Shown: positions 45,725 through 57,000, numbered from the stretch's first letter. The stretch: DNA of 64,000 nt from Chrysophaeum taylorii (GCA_029834535.1 JAQMWT010000121.1:1-64000); one strand, 5' to 3'. Numbers and translations: made by a program. Notes: generated by a model from the letters alone, not told the origin.

Positions 45725-48625
45725 ATGGATCGACCGGGAAGAAAGAGATGGCGCCGCGAGAACGAGGATGGGTTTTGGCCCCGTCGTCGACAGCAGACAG
45801 TGGACTGGGGGCGCAGCGATGATACCCCCCGTCCACGGGAATGGGATCGCCGGGAAACGACGATTACGAATTTCGAGATTCGGAAGATCGAAGCGCTGTC
45901 AAACTACGACGACGAGCGACAGCTCAAAGTGCGGAAAAACCTGTCCCGGAGGTACGATGACTACTACCCGGGGCGCGACGACCAGCGTTGCGGCAATCGA
46001 GACCGGCGTCTTCGTCTCTCTGAAGACGACGACGAGGACTCTTACCCGCGGCGCGACTTGTCGTATCGCCCTTTGTCGCCGCCGAGAAGACGACCGCCGC
46101 GTGGCGCGAACGACTACCAGTGGTGCGACGACGACGGTCGACGACACTCGCACCGTTCTCGGTCGCCGGCGCGACGAGGGGGTGGGACGCAGCGCAGCGG
46201 CAACGCCCGCTACGCAGACTGTCGCGGCGCCGACGACGCGAGCCGCGCGCGAGGTAGCACTGGTGCCGAGGCCCCGCGATGGCAACAAATACAGTGGGGA
46301 AAGCTAATGACGGGCCGCGGCGCAACTCCCGAGTCGATTCTCTCGCTCTTTGCGGCTCGAGGCGACAAATTCAGCGCTCGTAACTTGGCAACTGCCGCGC
46401 ACCGCGTCGCCAAGTTTGGAGGAAATGGCAACGCGCGAGCTGATCGCCGCGTCGTTGCCCTCGCAGACGCCTGTCAGCGCTGCATTCGAGAGTTCGACGC
46501 GCAGGCGCTCGCCAACACGGCTTGGGCTTTCGCGACGGCGGGTGTCGAGGCACCTGAACTCTTCGCGGCGATCGCCGGCGCGGCGGCTCCTTCGCGGCTG
46601 GAAGAGTTCAATCCGCAGGCGCTCGCTAACGTGGCGTGGGCCTTCGCGACGGCGCGCATCGAGGCGCCTCAACTCTTCGCGGCGATCGCCGGCGCGGCGG
46701 CTCCTTCGCGGCTGGAAGAGTTCAATCCGCAGGCGCTCGCTAACGTGGCGTGGGCCTTCGCGACGGCGCGCATCGAGGCGCCTCGACTCTTCGCGGCGAT
46801 CGCCGGCGCGGCGGCTCCTTCGCGGCTGAAAGAGTTCGAACCGCAGGCGCTCGCTAATTTGGCGTGGGCGTTCGCGACGGCGGTCGTCGAGGCACCTCGA
46901 CTCTTCGCGGCGATCGCCGGAGCGGCTCGTTCGCGGCTGGGCGAGTTCAACTCGCAGAACCTCGCCAACACGGCATGGGCCTTCGCGACGGCGGGTGTTC
47001 AGGCACCTGAACTCTTCGCGGCGATCGCTGACGCGGCTCCTTCGCGGCTGAAAGAGTTCAGTCCTCAGGGCCTCGCCAACACGGCGTGGGCGTTCGCGAC
47101 GGCGGGTGTCGAGGCATCTCAGCTCTTCGCGGCGATCGCCGCCGCGGCTCCTTCGCGGCTGAAAGAGTTCAATCCGCAGAACCTCGCCAATATGGCGTGG
47201 GCCTTCGCGACGGCGGGTGTTGAGGCATCTCAGCTCTTCGCGGCGATCGCCGGCGCGGCGGCTCCTTCGCGGCTGGAAGAGTTCAATCCGCAGGCGCTCG
47301 CTAACGTCGCGTGGGCGTTCGCGACGGCGCGCATCGAGGCACCCCAACTCTTCGCGGCGATCGCCGGCGCGGCTTCATCGCGGCTTGGCGAGTTCAAACC
47401 GCAAGACCTCTCCAACACGGCGTGGGCCTTCGCGACGGTGGGCGTCGACGCAGCTCAGCTCTTTGCGGCGATCGCTGACGCGGCTTCTTCGCGGCTGGAC
47501 GAGTTCAGTCCGCAGGCGCTCGCTAACATGGCGTGGGCGTTCGCGACGGCGGGCATTGACGCGCCTCAACTCTTCGCGGCGATCGCCGACGCGGCTCCTT
47601 CGCGGCTGGGCGAGTTCAATCCGCAGAACCTCGCCAGCACGGCGTGGGCCTTCGCGACGGCGGGCATCAACGCACCTCAGCTCTTCGCGGCGATCGCCGA
47701 CGCGGCTCGTTCGCGCCTGCGCGAGTTCAATCCGCAGGGCCTCGCTAATTTGGGGTGGGCATTCGCGACGGCGAGCATCGAGGCACCTCATCTCTTCGCG
47801 GCGATCGCCGACGCGGCTCCTTCGCGGTTGGACGAGTTCAATCCGCAGAACCTCGCCAGCACGGCGTGGGCCTTCGCGACGGCGGGCATCAACGCACCTC
47901 AGCTCTTCGCGGCGATCGCCGACGCGGCTCGTTCGCGCCTGCGCGAGTTCAATCCGCAGAACCTCGCCAACACCGCGTGGGCCTTCGCGAAGACGGGCAT
48001 CGAAGCGCCCCAGCTCTTCGACGCGATTGCCCCGGCTGCCCGGTCGCGGCTTGGCGAATTTAATCCGCAGGACCTCGCCAACACAGCGTGGGCGTTTGCC
48101 TGCACCGACTGGAAAAAGGACCCCGAGTTTTATGCCGAGCTCGCCTACATCGTCGTGACAGATCTCGATGCTCTGGACGATCGTGGGCTTTCCCAGTTCC
48201 ACTTAGCCTCGTTGCACTCAAATCTTGAGTGGCCCGACCGCCTGATCCCACTATCATCAAACCATCGAAAGACGATCCAGGAAGCGCTTCAACGACAGGT
48301 CCCATCACCATCCCAACTCCAACGCGACGTTGCGACCGCGCTCGACCGAGTTGGCTGGACGCACGTCTTCGAGCACGCGACCGCAGAGGGATTGTCGCTC
48401 GACATGGCTCAACCCGACACCAAACGTGCTGTGGAAGTCGACGGGCCATACCACTACCTCAAGAGAACAAGAGTTGAGAACGGCCCTACGCGCTTCAAGT
48501 CCCGACTGTTGCAGCGGCTCGGCTGGAACGTTGCCCACGTTCCGTTCTTTGAGTGGAACGTCCTTGACGGCGAGCAAGAACAAGACTCGTACCTCCGGGC
48601 CAAGCTGTTCTTCGCAAATGCGTAA
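45725..48625 (+). CDS. RAP-domain protein with 37-residue (heptatricopeptide-type) repeats
   Basis: A single open frame from ATG 45725 gives 966 residues. Residues 1-185 are Arg/Asp/Ser-rich low complexity. WGKLMTGRGATPESILSLF (about 188) starts a helical module, followed by 15 repeats (about 250-795) of close to 37 residues, consensus APSRL.EFNPQ.LANTAWAF and ATAG.EAPQLFAAIA. The C-terminal RAP domain (about 857-960) shows AVEVDGPYHYL, a basic RFKSRLLQRLGWNV and VPFFEWNVLDG. Proteins of this build bind RNA in chloroplasts or mitochondria and act in rRNA or mRNA processing; RAP has a nuclease-like fold. No transit peptide is evident at this start, so an upstream exon or a nuclear role is possible. 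Several repeats are almost identical in DNA, indicating recent duplication. A truncated paralogue lies at 42354-43032. Confidence 0.9.
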   Translation: MDRPGRKRWRRENEDGFWPRRRQQTVDWGRSDDTPRPREWDRRETTITNFEIRKIEALSNYDDERQLKVRKNLSRRYDDYYPGRDDQRCGNRDRRLRLSEDDDEDSYPRRDLSYRPLSPPRRRPPRGANDYQWCDDDGRRHSHRSRSPARRGGGTQRSGNARYADCRGADDASRARGSTGAEAPRWQQIQWGKLMTGRGATPESILSLFAARGDKFSARNLATAAHRVAKFGGNGNARADRRVVALADACQRCIREFDAQALANTAWAFATAGVEAPELFAAIAGAAAPSRLEEFNPQALANVAWAFATARIEAPQLFAAIAGAAAPSRLEEFNPQALANVAWAFATARIEAPRLFAAIAGAAAPSRLKEFEPQALANLAWAFATAVVEAPRLFAAIAGAARSRLGEFNSQNLANTAWAFATAGVQAPELFAAIADAAPSRLKEFSPQGLANTAWAFATAGVEASQLFAAIAAAAPSRLKEFNPQNLANMAWAFATAGVEASQLFAAIAGAAAPSRLEEFNPQALANVAWAFATARIEAPQLFAAIAGAASSRLGEFKPQDLSNTAWAFATVGVDAAQLFAAIADAASSRLDEFSPQALANMAWAFATAGIDAPQLFAAIADAAPSRLGEFNPQNLASTAWAFATAGINAPQLFAAIADAARSRLREFNPQGLANLGWAFATASIEAPHLFAAIADAAPSRLDEFNPQNLASTAWAFATAGINAPQLFAAIADAARSRLREFNPQNLANTAWAFAKTGIEAPQLFDAIAPAARSRLGEFNPQDLANTAWAFACTDWKKDPEFYAELAYIVVTDLDALDDRGLSQFHLASLHSNLEWPDRLIPLSSNHRKTIQEALQRQVPSPSQLQRDVATALDRVGWTHVFEHATAEGLSLDMAQPDTKRAVEVDGPYHYLKRTRVENGPTRFKSRLLQRLGWNVAHVPFFEWNVLDGEQEQDSYLRAKLFFANA
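46477..48110 (+). repeat. Array of 15 units of about 111 bp inside the RAP gene
   Basis: Units are 111 bp, some 114 bp by an extra Ala codon. A two-unit segment (about 47600-47730) recurs almost unchanged at about 47820-47960, and adjacent units near 46560-46790 are nearly identical. Confidence 0.9.
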
Positions 48626-48899
48626 CACCGAAGTCTACATATGTTGAAGCCGACTCACTCTTATGAAAGTGAAAAGGGGGAGCAGCAAGACCCCAAAAGG
48701 AAAAGGTTTCATCTGCGGCGTTTAAAATGCCGACCTTACATCTCGTTTCGAGAAAATAGCATGTTTGCCGGGGGGGGGGGCAGGAAAGCCTTAATTAATG
48801 GCCCCTCCAGATCGCCATTGGCGCTGCCGTCAGTGTGGTGGTAGCATGGAGGCCTTGCGAACTTCTGTTCGAGATGGTCTTCTCGCCAGTAGAAGTCTC

Positions 48900-48938
<39 letters not shown>

Positions 48939-49127
48939 TTATCAGGGTTCTAAATAAAGTTTAATTTAACGTCAAATAAGTAAGGGAGGGATTTAACAAG
49001 TCGTACACTTTTAGCCCCGCAGTACCAAAATGCAAAGTGGTGGGGGGGGGGGAATCAGCACCCCACTTTGAGGTATATTTCAGCCACACAAACAACATCT
49101 CGCCAAACCTGAGGCTGGCGGATTGTT
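48626..49127. other. 3' flank of RAP gene
   Basis: Contains G homopolymers (48770-48780, 49043-49052) and a long (TTTA)n tract at 48899-48942. The sequence between the tract and the retroelement has no recognised feature. Confidence 0.4.
48899..48942. repeat. (TTTA)n microsatellite
   Basis: Eleven or so TTTA units, close to the truncated end of the methyltransferase-bearing retroelement. Confidence 0.95.
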
Positions 49128-50852
49128 TTAAAGATACTCTTGACACAAGGGTGACGTGCTGTCACGGAAACAAGATGACGTCATAAAGAAAGGGCGACCC
49201 TTAGGAAGGAGGATAAGCCCAAGATGTATGGTAAGCCCGTGGTTGTTAGCACGAATCAACTCCGGTCGAGTGGGGTAGCGTAATTTCCCGTTGCGAGGGT
49301 CGAGTAAAATAATGATGGCATACCCTCGGACGGTGGGCAATGGAGCAAGCATGGAGTGGATTTTAGAGCCGAGTTTGCGGTCACTTCCACGAAGGTACCC
49401 TATATAGCGACTATGAGATAGGTGGTGATCTTCCAGAGCAAAATGAGAATCCTCGTAATCGAAAGAGTTGTCGGTGGCCTTGTAGGTAAGGCAGCCAGGC
49501 ATCACGAGAGAGCATCTGGACAAGAGTTTTTGTATGGCGGTGCAATAGGTGGCAGCGGAGCCAACTTGGGGAAGGGCTTGGACAATCCACAAGTAACCCA
49601 TAAACGGCTCCAAAAATATGGACCTGTCCCGGTCGCGGGGGATGTCGGAAGCAGCGAACGTATACGTGCTCCCAAAGGCGTTGATGGGGGTCTTTTGGTT
49701 GGTGGTGGCGTTCTCTATGGTGAGGTTGCTATCAGAATGGTGGCCACCAGTTAAGAAGTAGGAGTTGTGTAATGTTGACGAGGTTGTAAGTAATAACCTG
49801 TGTGACGGTTGGTTAGTTTCGAAAACGGTTATGTAATAGGACACAGGAGTGGGTGAGTTAGTGTGTAAGCTGGCAAACAAGTTATAGAGGATTGTAAAAA
49901 CCTTGACGTGTATAGGGTAGGTTGCATTGGGTAGCGGCTCCATAGAGGAGCGTTTAAAGCACAGCGGATGATAAGTACACTCGGATTGAACAGAGTGCGT
50001 ACGTTGCTCGTGAGCCTGTTGTGAGTGAAGACGAAGAAGTAACATATTGAGGGATTCAAGGTCAGCCATAGTAAGCTGAACAGAACCTGTGCGAGAGTAA
50101 GGTGCAAACGTTTTAGGAACGGGGATATATGGAGGATCGGGGAACACCCGGATCCAGTCTTTGGATACGTGTTTAGGTAGCCAAAGGCGCTTGGGAATAG
50201 CTTGTAGATCATCCACGATCTTTAGGAAGGGGCGTGGATGGAGGATAGGCCACGACAATATTTTAATTGGTCCAGTAGAATATCTGCGTGCGATGCATAT
50301 CCATCTTTCTCTAGATTGGTAGTCGCCACAGAGGTAGGTCGGGAACCTATCAACAACATCGACACTGTAATCGAGTGTAGTATGGATAAGGTTGGCTACT
50401 GTGATGTGGTCTTGATGACAGTGCTTATGTGGAGGCGTCATCTCCGCCAGTAGTACCAAGGGCTGGAGTAACTTGATGACAGACAACATGCTGTCGAAAA
50501 GAGAATCGTCCAGCAGGCTGTGTAAGTCTTCTGTCTTATGCTGTTTTGTTAAATTTCTGTTTGTGCAAGGAGGGGTGATCTCAATTATATCGCAGTAGAA
50601 TGTGCGCCTTTCCTCTGGTGAGATTAGGTGAAGATGGTTAATAAAGGCGGGGGGAGATTCAAATAATAATACAGTAGGGAAACGGTGGCGTAACATACGA
50701 ACAAGCGTATCATCAGACTCAACAGCAACTTTTACATTGATATTTAAGCCTAAGTCATTAGTGGCTTGAGATAGGAACGCCGGAGTTGACAAACCAGAGC
50801 AAAGTAAGATGACAGAGGGTTTGCGGAGATTGGACTCTTGTGAGAGAAACAC
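49128..50852 (-). CDS. Cytosine-5 DNA methyltransferase domain plus unknown C-terminal region, part of retroelement copy 2
   Basis: A 574-codon open frame. Residues 14-190 show the ordered motifs of cytosine-5 methyltransferases: ILLCSGL (motif I, AdoMet binding), AVESDD (motif II acidic residue), FESPP, EITPPCTN with the catalytic-type PPC at Cys96 (motif IV), PLVLLAEMTPP at the ENV position (motif VI, Glu137) and YQSRERWICIARR (motif VIII, QxRxR). The remaining roughly 350 residues, which may include a target-recognition region, match nothing I know. It would act as part of the polyprotein; whether it methylates DNA is not shown. The motif I glycine pattern is reduced compared with cellular enzymes. 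Retroelements with such domains are known from dinoflagellates and charophytes. Confidence 0.8.
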   Translation of the reverse strand: MFLSQESNLRKPSVILLCSGLSTPAFLSQATNDLGLNINVKVAVESDDTLVRMLRHRFPTVLLFESPPAFINHLHLISPEERRTFYCDIIEITPPCTNRNLTKQHKTEDLHSLLDDSLFDSMLSVIKLLQPLVLLAEMTPPHKHCHQDHITVANLIHTTLDYSVDVVDRFPTYLCGDYQSRERWICIARRYSTGPIKILSWPILHPRPFLKIVDDLQAIPKRLWLPKHVSKDWIRVFPDPPYIPVPKTFAPYSRTGSVQLTMADLESLNMLLLRLHSQQAHEQRTHSVQSECTYHPLCFKRSSMEPLPNATYPIHVKVFTILYNLFASLHTNSPTPVSYYITVFETNQPSHRLLLTTSSTLHNSYFLTGGHHSDSNLTIENATTNQKTPINAFGSTYTFAASDIPRDRDRSIFLEPFMGYLWIVQALPQVGSAATYCTAIQKLLSRCSLVMPGCLTYKATDNSFDYEDSHFALEDHHLSHSRYIGYLRGSDRKLGSKIHSMLAPLPTVRGYAIIILLDPRNGKLRYPTRPELIRANNHGLTIHLGLILLPKGRPFFMTSSCFRDSTSPLCQEYL

Positions 50853-51246
50853 TGGGCGTGAAAGTAGTCAAGTTAATGGCTGGGTATTTTGCTGAACAAA
50901 TTTGTAATTGTTTCCGAAGATTGAGAACCAAAGGACGAATCCACGGGCGATCTGGTAGAACACTTTGGAGCAGGTAGTTGTAGTATGCCAGTAGATCCCT
51001 GTTTTTTCATGGTATCGCTTGAGGGGAAATGCGAGGGAACGAAATTCGAGTTGCTTGTCGCGAGCGATGTTGTAAGTGAGACAAGGGAGAGCAGGTAAAT
51101 TAGCTGCTATGTAGTGTATGGGGATACGTACATCTTTGTCTATGCGGCTCGTGACAGCGCTGAGCTTTGGCTCAGCTCGATCATTGAACACAGTGATAGG
51201 GTTCGTCTGGTTCCACTCGAGCATGCTCAGAATAGCGAGATGTCGG

Positions 51247-51522
51247 TCATGCACTGGCTGAAGACAGACATAAAGCGAAGTCGATCTTAACATAGCCAAC
51301 TTGTGGATGATCTGGTAGGGGAACAACAATGTTACGTGTTAACATCATGTGTGAGGCACGTTGTTGTCCTGTAGCCGTCTGAATAACAATCGGCGCGTAT
51401 TTGGAGTCCAGTGGAATTATATGATTGGGTATTGCAAAATCGTAAGTGGACATCAATGAGATGGTAGCACAAGAGTCAAAATATAGAAAAGAGCAATGTG
51501 GAGGGACACTGTTTACCTTCAT
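51247..51522 (-). CDS. Protease region of retroelement copy 2
   Basis: A frame of about 91 codons with LYFDSCATISLM, the active-site region of a retroelement aspartic protease (usual form DSGAT), followed by APIVIQTATGQQRASHMML. The same TATGQQ segment is found in copy 1 near 22.25 kb. Confidence 0.65.
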   Translation of the reverse strand: MKVNSVPPHCSFLYFDSCATISLMSTYDFAIPNHIIPLDSKYAPIVIQTATGQQRASHMMLTRNIVVPLPDHPQVGYVKIDFALCLSSASA

Positions 51523-51918
51523 GTAGTTGGTGAGGAAGGCGTTTTCCGAATGTGGGCAAGTAGTGGAGAGGCTGGCTGTGAAGAAGTTTTCTCCAGCAAT
51601 AACAGATTCGTTTGAATAATAATCGGTTGAACAGGTGGTGATGGTTCGTCAGCCTCATCAGCCATGCCGTGATTTTCATCAAATGACGATAGCGAAGTAT
51701 GATCGGCATCCCTTTTGGTTTCGGCTTGTGATGGTAGGTTGAGGGCAGATTGGACCTGTGATGATAGCGAGGACAATAACGCTGGTGGTAAAGCCGAGAT
51801 GGCGGAAGCGGTAAAGAGGTTAGGCACGGTATTGGAAGGATTACCCTGTGTGTTTGTAGTAGGAGGAGTTGCCTTTGGGGTGGGAGCAGTAGCAACAGTA
51901 TGATGTTGTGGCTCCACG

Positions 51919-51940
51919 TAGTTTAACGACTTTTCGGTCG
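51919..51940 (-). other. SLNY-type putative protease site at the gag border
   Basis: The minus strand codes SSTEKSLNY in the local open frame, right after the gag frame. The same DNA motif stands at the equivalent place in copy 1 (22785-22806, STATSLDY). Confidence 0.5.
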
Positions 51941-51960
51941 AGGATAGATGAACGTCTACA

Positions 51961-53693
51961 TCATAAATGATGTCTTCTGCAAACATGAGCTGTTCGTTTA
52001 TAACTACTGTTGTCCTCAGTAGATGTCGTTGACAGAATGTCAGCTGATTGCAATAGAGTCTCAAATAACTTGTTGATATTTTGTAGAAGCTGAGCCGTGG
52101 TATCATTGTCTGTCACATGCTTCGTGAGTTCGCTACACTGTTCTCGCAGGGTGTTTAAGGTGTGGTTTGTTCGATCTAATAATTTCATGTTAGACCGAGA
52201 GGACCTGTCAAAAGTGCGGGGGTAAATTGGGCGATCATGGGACTGTCCTGTAGTTTTCTTGGTGACATAAGAATCACCAGAACGGTAGTATGATAAATCG
52301 CTGCGAGAGAAAGGCTGGCGAGCATCATTAGAGTTACGCAAGCGTCTAGCATTGAATGTGGAAGATGTACCAGGTTGAGACGCAGTGATGAAGGCGAGTG
52401 TGTTAGCAGTTTGAGTCAGACTTTTGTCTGCTAAATCCAGCGTGTTTGTAAGTTGTAACTTTGGCTTTGGTTGAGATGATAAACCTTCGACATAGGGTTG
52501 CCAAGAAACAGGGCGTTCTAAGCGTCTTTTGTTCGACCCATTTGATACTACATTATATAAGTCTAATGCGCATTCTAAAATGTAGCTAGGGTTGGTAGGG
52601 TGACACGATCGTTCAGTTTCTGGCACAGGCCGAGATGAAGATCGGGTTTCATACATATAACACCAATCTACCCAACCACGATCGTAACGATTGTTGCTGG
52701 TATTATCGGCATAATGCCGATGTATCTCTTCATAATTTTTTTTTCTACAAAGAGTACCAAAGTCGAATTGAAGGTCAGTCTCTTCCTGGTTAAGTTGGTA
52801 AGAGATTTGGCTGAATGCTAGGACAGCTTCGATAAATACATGGACATACCAGTTAGGATTATAAACAACAGAGTAAAACTGCTGTTTCAAGTAGGACACA
52901 TCAGTAGTCGTAACAGACTCGTAGTGGCTAAAGGCAATGAGCATAATAGCTCGAGAGCCTTGTTGGGTAAATAACTTTTGTTACATACCTCATTGATGGC
53001 GGGCCAGGCCGCAAGTGCTGTGGTTTTCCAACACTTTCAAGATTGAAATAAGTATGCAAGAATGTAGCATACGTATTCTGATAAGTGTGCCAGTCAGCAG
53101 CAGTTAACGAAAACATAGTAACAGGGGCACGAACACGGGTGTCGAAAGCTAATGCTTTCGGGTGCGCGCGATTTAAGATTCGTTCCTCTTCTAAGAATCG
53201 AGCATTGATTTCAGGACGTATTGCCTTGACTTCATAGTCGTAACAGACGGTAGTTAGCTGAGCTACTTCTGCATCAGGTAAGTGGGGGAAAGCTTCGCCG
53301 GTGAAATGCCATTCCTGATACTCAGGGGGCAATTCATCATCAACAGCTAAACGGAGATGATCAGCAGCCCTATCGGTCTTCCATTCAAGGAAAACGCGAT
53401 CGAGAATTTGATTCCGGAGGATCTATCTCGTAGTCCTTGCATGACCGAGTGTATGCTTCGTACGAGTCGTACTCGAGGAAGGCATCGGCATGACTGGACC
53501 GTAATAATTGTTGAACATGCTTAATTTGCAAGGATACCTTGCGGTTCCGAAGCTGAAATCGATTTCCTTCGTTAAGAAACTCAACTACAGGAGCTTCGAG
53601 CTTCAATATATCCGCACCTGTGATCGCCTTGGGTGCGGCTCGTGCTGCGTGTTCTGCCATAGCAGTTGACGGGGAACCTGTGGGTTCAGTCAC
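51961..53693 (-). CDS. gag region of retroelement copy 2
   Basis: Begins at an ATG about 50 bp inside the 5' LTR and runs through several open frames (102, 134 and 327 codons). No zinc knuckle is evident. A segment NSNDA..FS..DLSYYRSG and the following PIYPRTFDRSS are shared with copy 1. It is broken in places. Confidence 0.6.
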
Positions 53694-53741
53694 GCAGTTG
53701 ACACTGTCTAGACATTCGAAGGGGGTCTGTCTATCTATCGG

Positions 53742-53936
53742 TGTCTATGTACACTCATGGTCCGTTTTCGATGAAAATAAATGTGTCTATATGACGACTG
53801 TGTAAGCTGTGAGTCCAGAGTAGTGTCGCTAAGCGTAGTCACTCAGGCAGCTGGTTAGTTTTGGTGCTCTCAAGGAGCTTGTTAAGTGCATTGCCATGGA
53901 ATGTACGAGTGGACGTACCCAAATTATTCCATAACA
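53742..53936 (-). repeat. Probable 5' LTR of retroelement copy 2
   Basis: 195 bp; on the minus strand TGTTATGGAATAATTTGGG ... GAGTGTACATAGACA. Matches 23912-24119 at both ends and lies directly before gag. No tRNA match is obvious at the adjoining primer site. Confidence 0.6.
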
Positions 53937-54059
53937 TGCGTGCAATAGTACAGCTCAGGATTCATAAGGCACCGTCATTTAAGGAAAAGGGGGAAACTAA
54001 GGTGGTAAGGTATTAGAAATGTGGTAAGGGAGAAAGGGTAAGAGAGTATAATCTATGGG

Positions 54060-57000
54060 TAAGGGTTTGTGGTGCGTCGCGTGGCGCTGCTGAGAAAAGC
54101 CGAAGAGCGCGATACCAGGTCGGCAGCGTATGTACTGGAAGTGGTGCTGGACGCTCCTGCAACTGTTGATGGCCTCCACGAACGAAACGCGTGGCTCCAC
54201 GGGTTTTACAACTCGGGTGACAAGCTTCGCCAAGTAGCGACCAACGTGCCAGAGGGTTTACGACGAATACGACGACGACGGCGAAAACGATGTCGACCTC
54301 ACGATCGATCCGACACTCAAGCATCCCTTTGAAAAGGTCTTCCTCTTTGATAGCGGCGACGGCGTCGAGTGGTTCCAGTCTCCGGCTCTCCAGACGACCA
54401 AGATTGGCATTCAGCACCAAGGCTTCTGGGACTCGGACAATTTTCGTTTTCAGGTCGAGGACGTCCTCGATGTCATGGAGATTTGGTTCCCTCATCACCA
54501 GATCCTAATTGGGGTTGACCGTCGGAAGACGACAAGTTCAAACCCGACAGCTTCGACGTCAACAACGCGTCCGCCGGCGTCGGGGCGGCAAGACGCCGCA
54601 CCTCCTCCAAACCTCGACGAAACTCGATGCGGGCTGCATCGAAGCTCATCCGGCCATCTTCGAACTCAAGGTCGGAGCGCAGCGGAAAGGGCGAGCGGCA
54701 GAAGGTGGTCGATTAGTGGAACGTCAAGCTCGAGCCTGGTCAAGACCAGCGCATGAACTTCCAGCCGGGTGACCCACCCACCCCGACTGGAAGCCCGAGG
54801 CCTACGTCGGCAAAGCGAAGGAATTCACAAAACGATCTTCGAGCACGGTTGGTTTGATTCCTTAGAAGCGGCTGTCGTATTAGCAGCTCGCCCTTGACCC
54901 TTGCCACATCCTACTCTCGTCACCGAATAGCTCGCCGGAGTTGGCGTTGAGTGCGGCTGCGGCCAGTCAAAGCGGCACTACCGCCAACATAACACCGGAA
55001 CAGAAAGTGAGATGGCGCGGCGACAACGTGGGCGCGTCTTCGACATCATTTTCCCCGAAAACCTTCCGCCTCTTCCGGCTCGCGCGGCTCTCAATCGCGT
55101 CGCCCTCGAGTATAGGAAGAGCGGGAAAAACAGGACGGCGAGGGGTCTTCCTGAGCGGCGGGCGGCAAAATGGGAGGCAGCGGCAAGAAACCGGCGGCGT
55201 CGAAGAAACTGGCGGCTTCGGTCGGCAAGTTGACCGTGACGCCGGACCTCGAGGGGAGATTTAAAAGATACGCGCGGCGCGGGCAAAAGAGTTTGGTGCC
55301 TGGAGGGTGGCGGGAGCACGGCGCCAGGATCGGCGCGAAAGAAGAAGGACACGGCCACGATAATCGACTTGGACCCGAGGCATCCCGTGATTCAAGGGCG
55401 GAAGAACAACCCGCCCGGCATCAGGACGATGGCCAAGTTCAAGATGGAAAAGCAGGAAGGCCGCGGCGACGAGAATTTGCGGTGGGAGTCTGTGGTTGAG
55501 ACCTGGGCCCGAGACTTCAACAAAACGGCAGTTGCGCGCCGAGCTACTCGGCAAGGCGCAGCAGCATCTCGCCAGCAACCCTGGCGCATCATCGAGGGCG
55601 CGGCCACAGAAAAGAAATTTCTACTTTGTCTACCGCTGCGAGCATCTTCGAGCTGATCGAGGCACGCGTCAAGCAGCAGGTTTGCAGGAATGGATAAACC
55701 GGGCACCAAGGAGTTTTTCCGCTACCTCAAACGGGACTTTCCCGAGGTCTATAGCGCATACGTCGAGAGCAAACCAAGACCTCGATCACTACGGGCGCCG
55801 ACGGCCAGATCGTCGAGCGCTATGGAAGCGGGCGGCGTGGTCTTTTCACGTCGACTGCGCGATTTGGATGGCGAAGGACGTGCGCGCGCTGATGTTGGGT
55901 TCCACCAAAGCGGCCAGGAAGTTCTTCGGTAAATTGGACCAAAGGTACCGCGCTCCGTCACGGCTCAACTTGATCTTGCATTCCATCTTCGAGGTGCTGC
56001 GCGGTTAAGCTCATCAGCACCGTCCGGGAAGAAGGCCCGCATGCGAGCGCGTGGACACCGTGTTGAGAACGTGAGCCGCTCGTTTGTTGCCATCACTTTG
56101 AAAATAGTCCAGCTTGAGGAAGATGGATGTGGTCGGTCGAGGAACTCCGCGAGGCCGGCAAGAATATCCTGGACTTCGAGGCTCTAAAGGAAGTCAACGT
56201 CCGGCTGGGCGATTGTTCTCGGCGGAGCGGCGAACGGCCGTCTCGCCGTGCGCCGGAATTGTCGCGCGCTGGTGCACGCCCCACATCCTCGCCCTTGTCG
56301 AGAGCGACGTCGAAAAGGACGTGCCGGAGTACGCGGCGCACGCGAAGGCGCTCCGAACTAGGCACGCGGCTGTCCGTGGATCGACCAAGAACTGCTTTAA
56401 GAAGATCGACGCCGGCGTCAAGGCTTACCCAGTTTTATGAACAAGACCGTCAACAGGCACTATACGCGAGGACTGCTGCCGAATAATAATAGAACGTTTG
56501 ATTTGGAGCTCGAGGAGGAAATTGGAGAACGGTCGTCGTTGAGGACATCGAGGAGGCGCTGCCACCGCGAGTTGTTCATGCTGACGATGACGACCAGGAC
56601 GATGCCGCCGCGGTCGTTGTCGCCAGAGCGGCCGACCGCGGATGATTGGGACGTTGAAACGGCTGACACAGCCGAGCCCGAGGTTCCACCCAAGACGACG
56701 ACGCGGCGCGAGTACCCGAGCAACACGACAGACTCGACCAATTCCCCGCACTACCGCCGCAACCCAGATCTGAAGCAAGAGGATCGCCAGGTCGAGGCCT
56801 TTCTTGATCCGCCGCTGCTAGGCGAAGTCACCAACAAGACGCAAGCCCACAAGTATACGGATACGATCGAGGGCGTTGTCGAGCCGCGTATACCATCCAA
56901 TTGCGCAACCATTACAAGCGAGGGACTCTGGTGTTGCCAAAAAAACTGGACGAAGCGCCCGAATCACGATGAGCTCGCGAACACGACGCAAACAGGGATG

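Larger units (their letters stand above)
49128..53936 (-). mobile_element. Methyltransferase-bearing Copia-type retroelement, 5' half (copy 2)
   Basis: Fossil on the minus strand. Parts from the right: probable 5' LTR (53742-53936), gag (53693 to about 51.96 kb), protease (about 51.5-51.25 kb) and cytosine-5 methyltransferase with following unknown region (50852-49128). Integrase, reverse transcriptase and RNase H, present in copy 1, are absent, so the element is cut off at about 49.1 kb. Frames are long and it carries only about half a dozen breaks, so it is clearly younger than copy 1. Assignment to Copia rests on copy 1. Confidence 0.8.

Noticed and set aside
46304-48202. Long minus-strand open frames (347 and 275 codons) opposite the RAP gene
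   Set aside because: They are Arg-rich mirror frames of the GC-rich 111-bp repeat; the plus frame has a recognisable fold, RAP domain and clean ends.
49128-50852. Host DNA methyltransferase gene
   Set aside because: It sits in line with gag and protease, lacks host regulatory domains, and the same domain recurs in a second retroelement copy at 15.4-24.1 kb.
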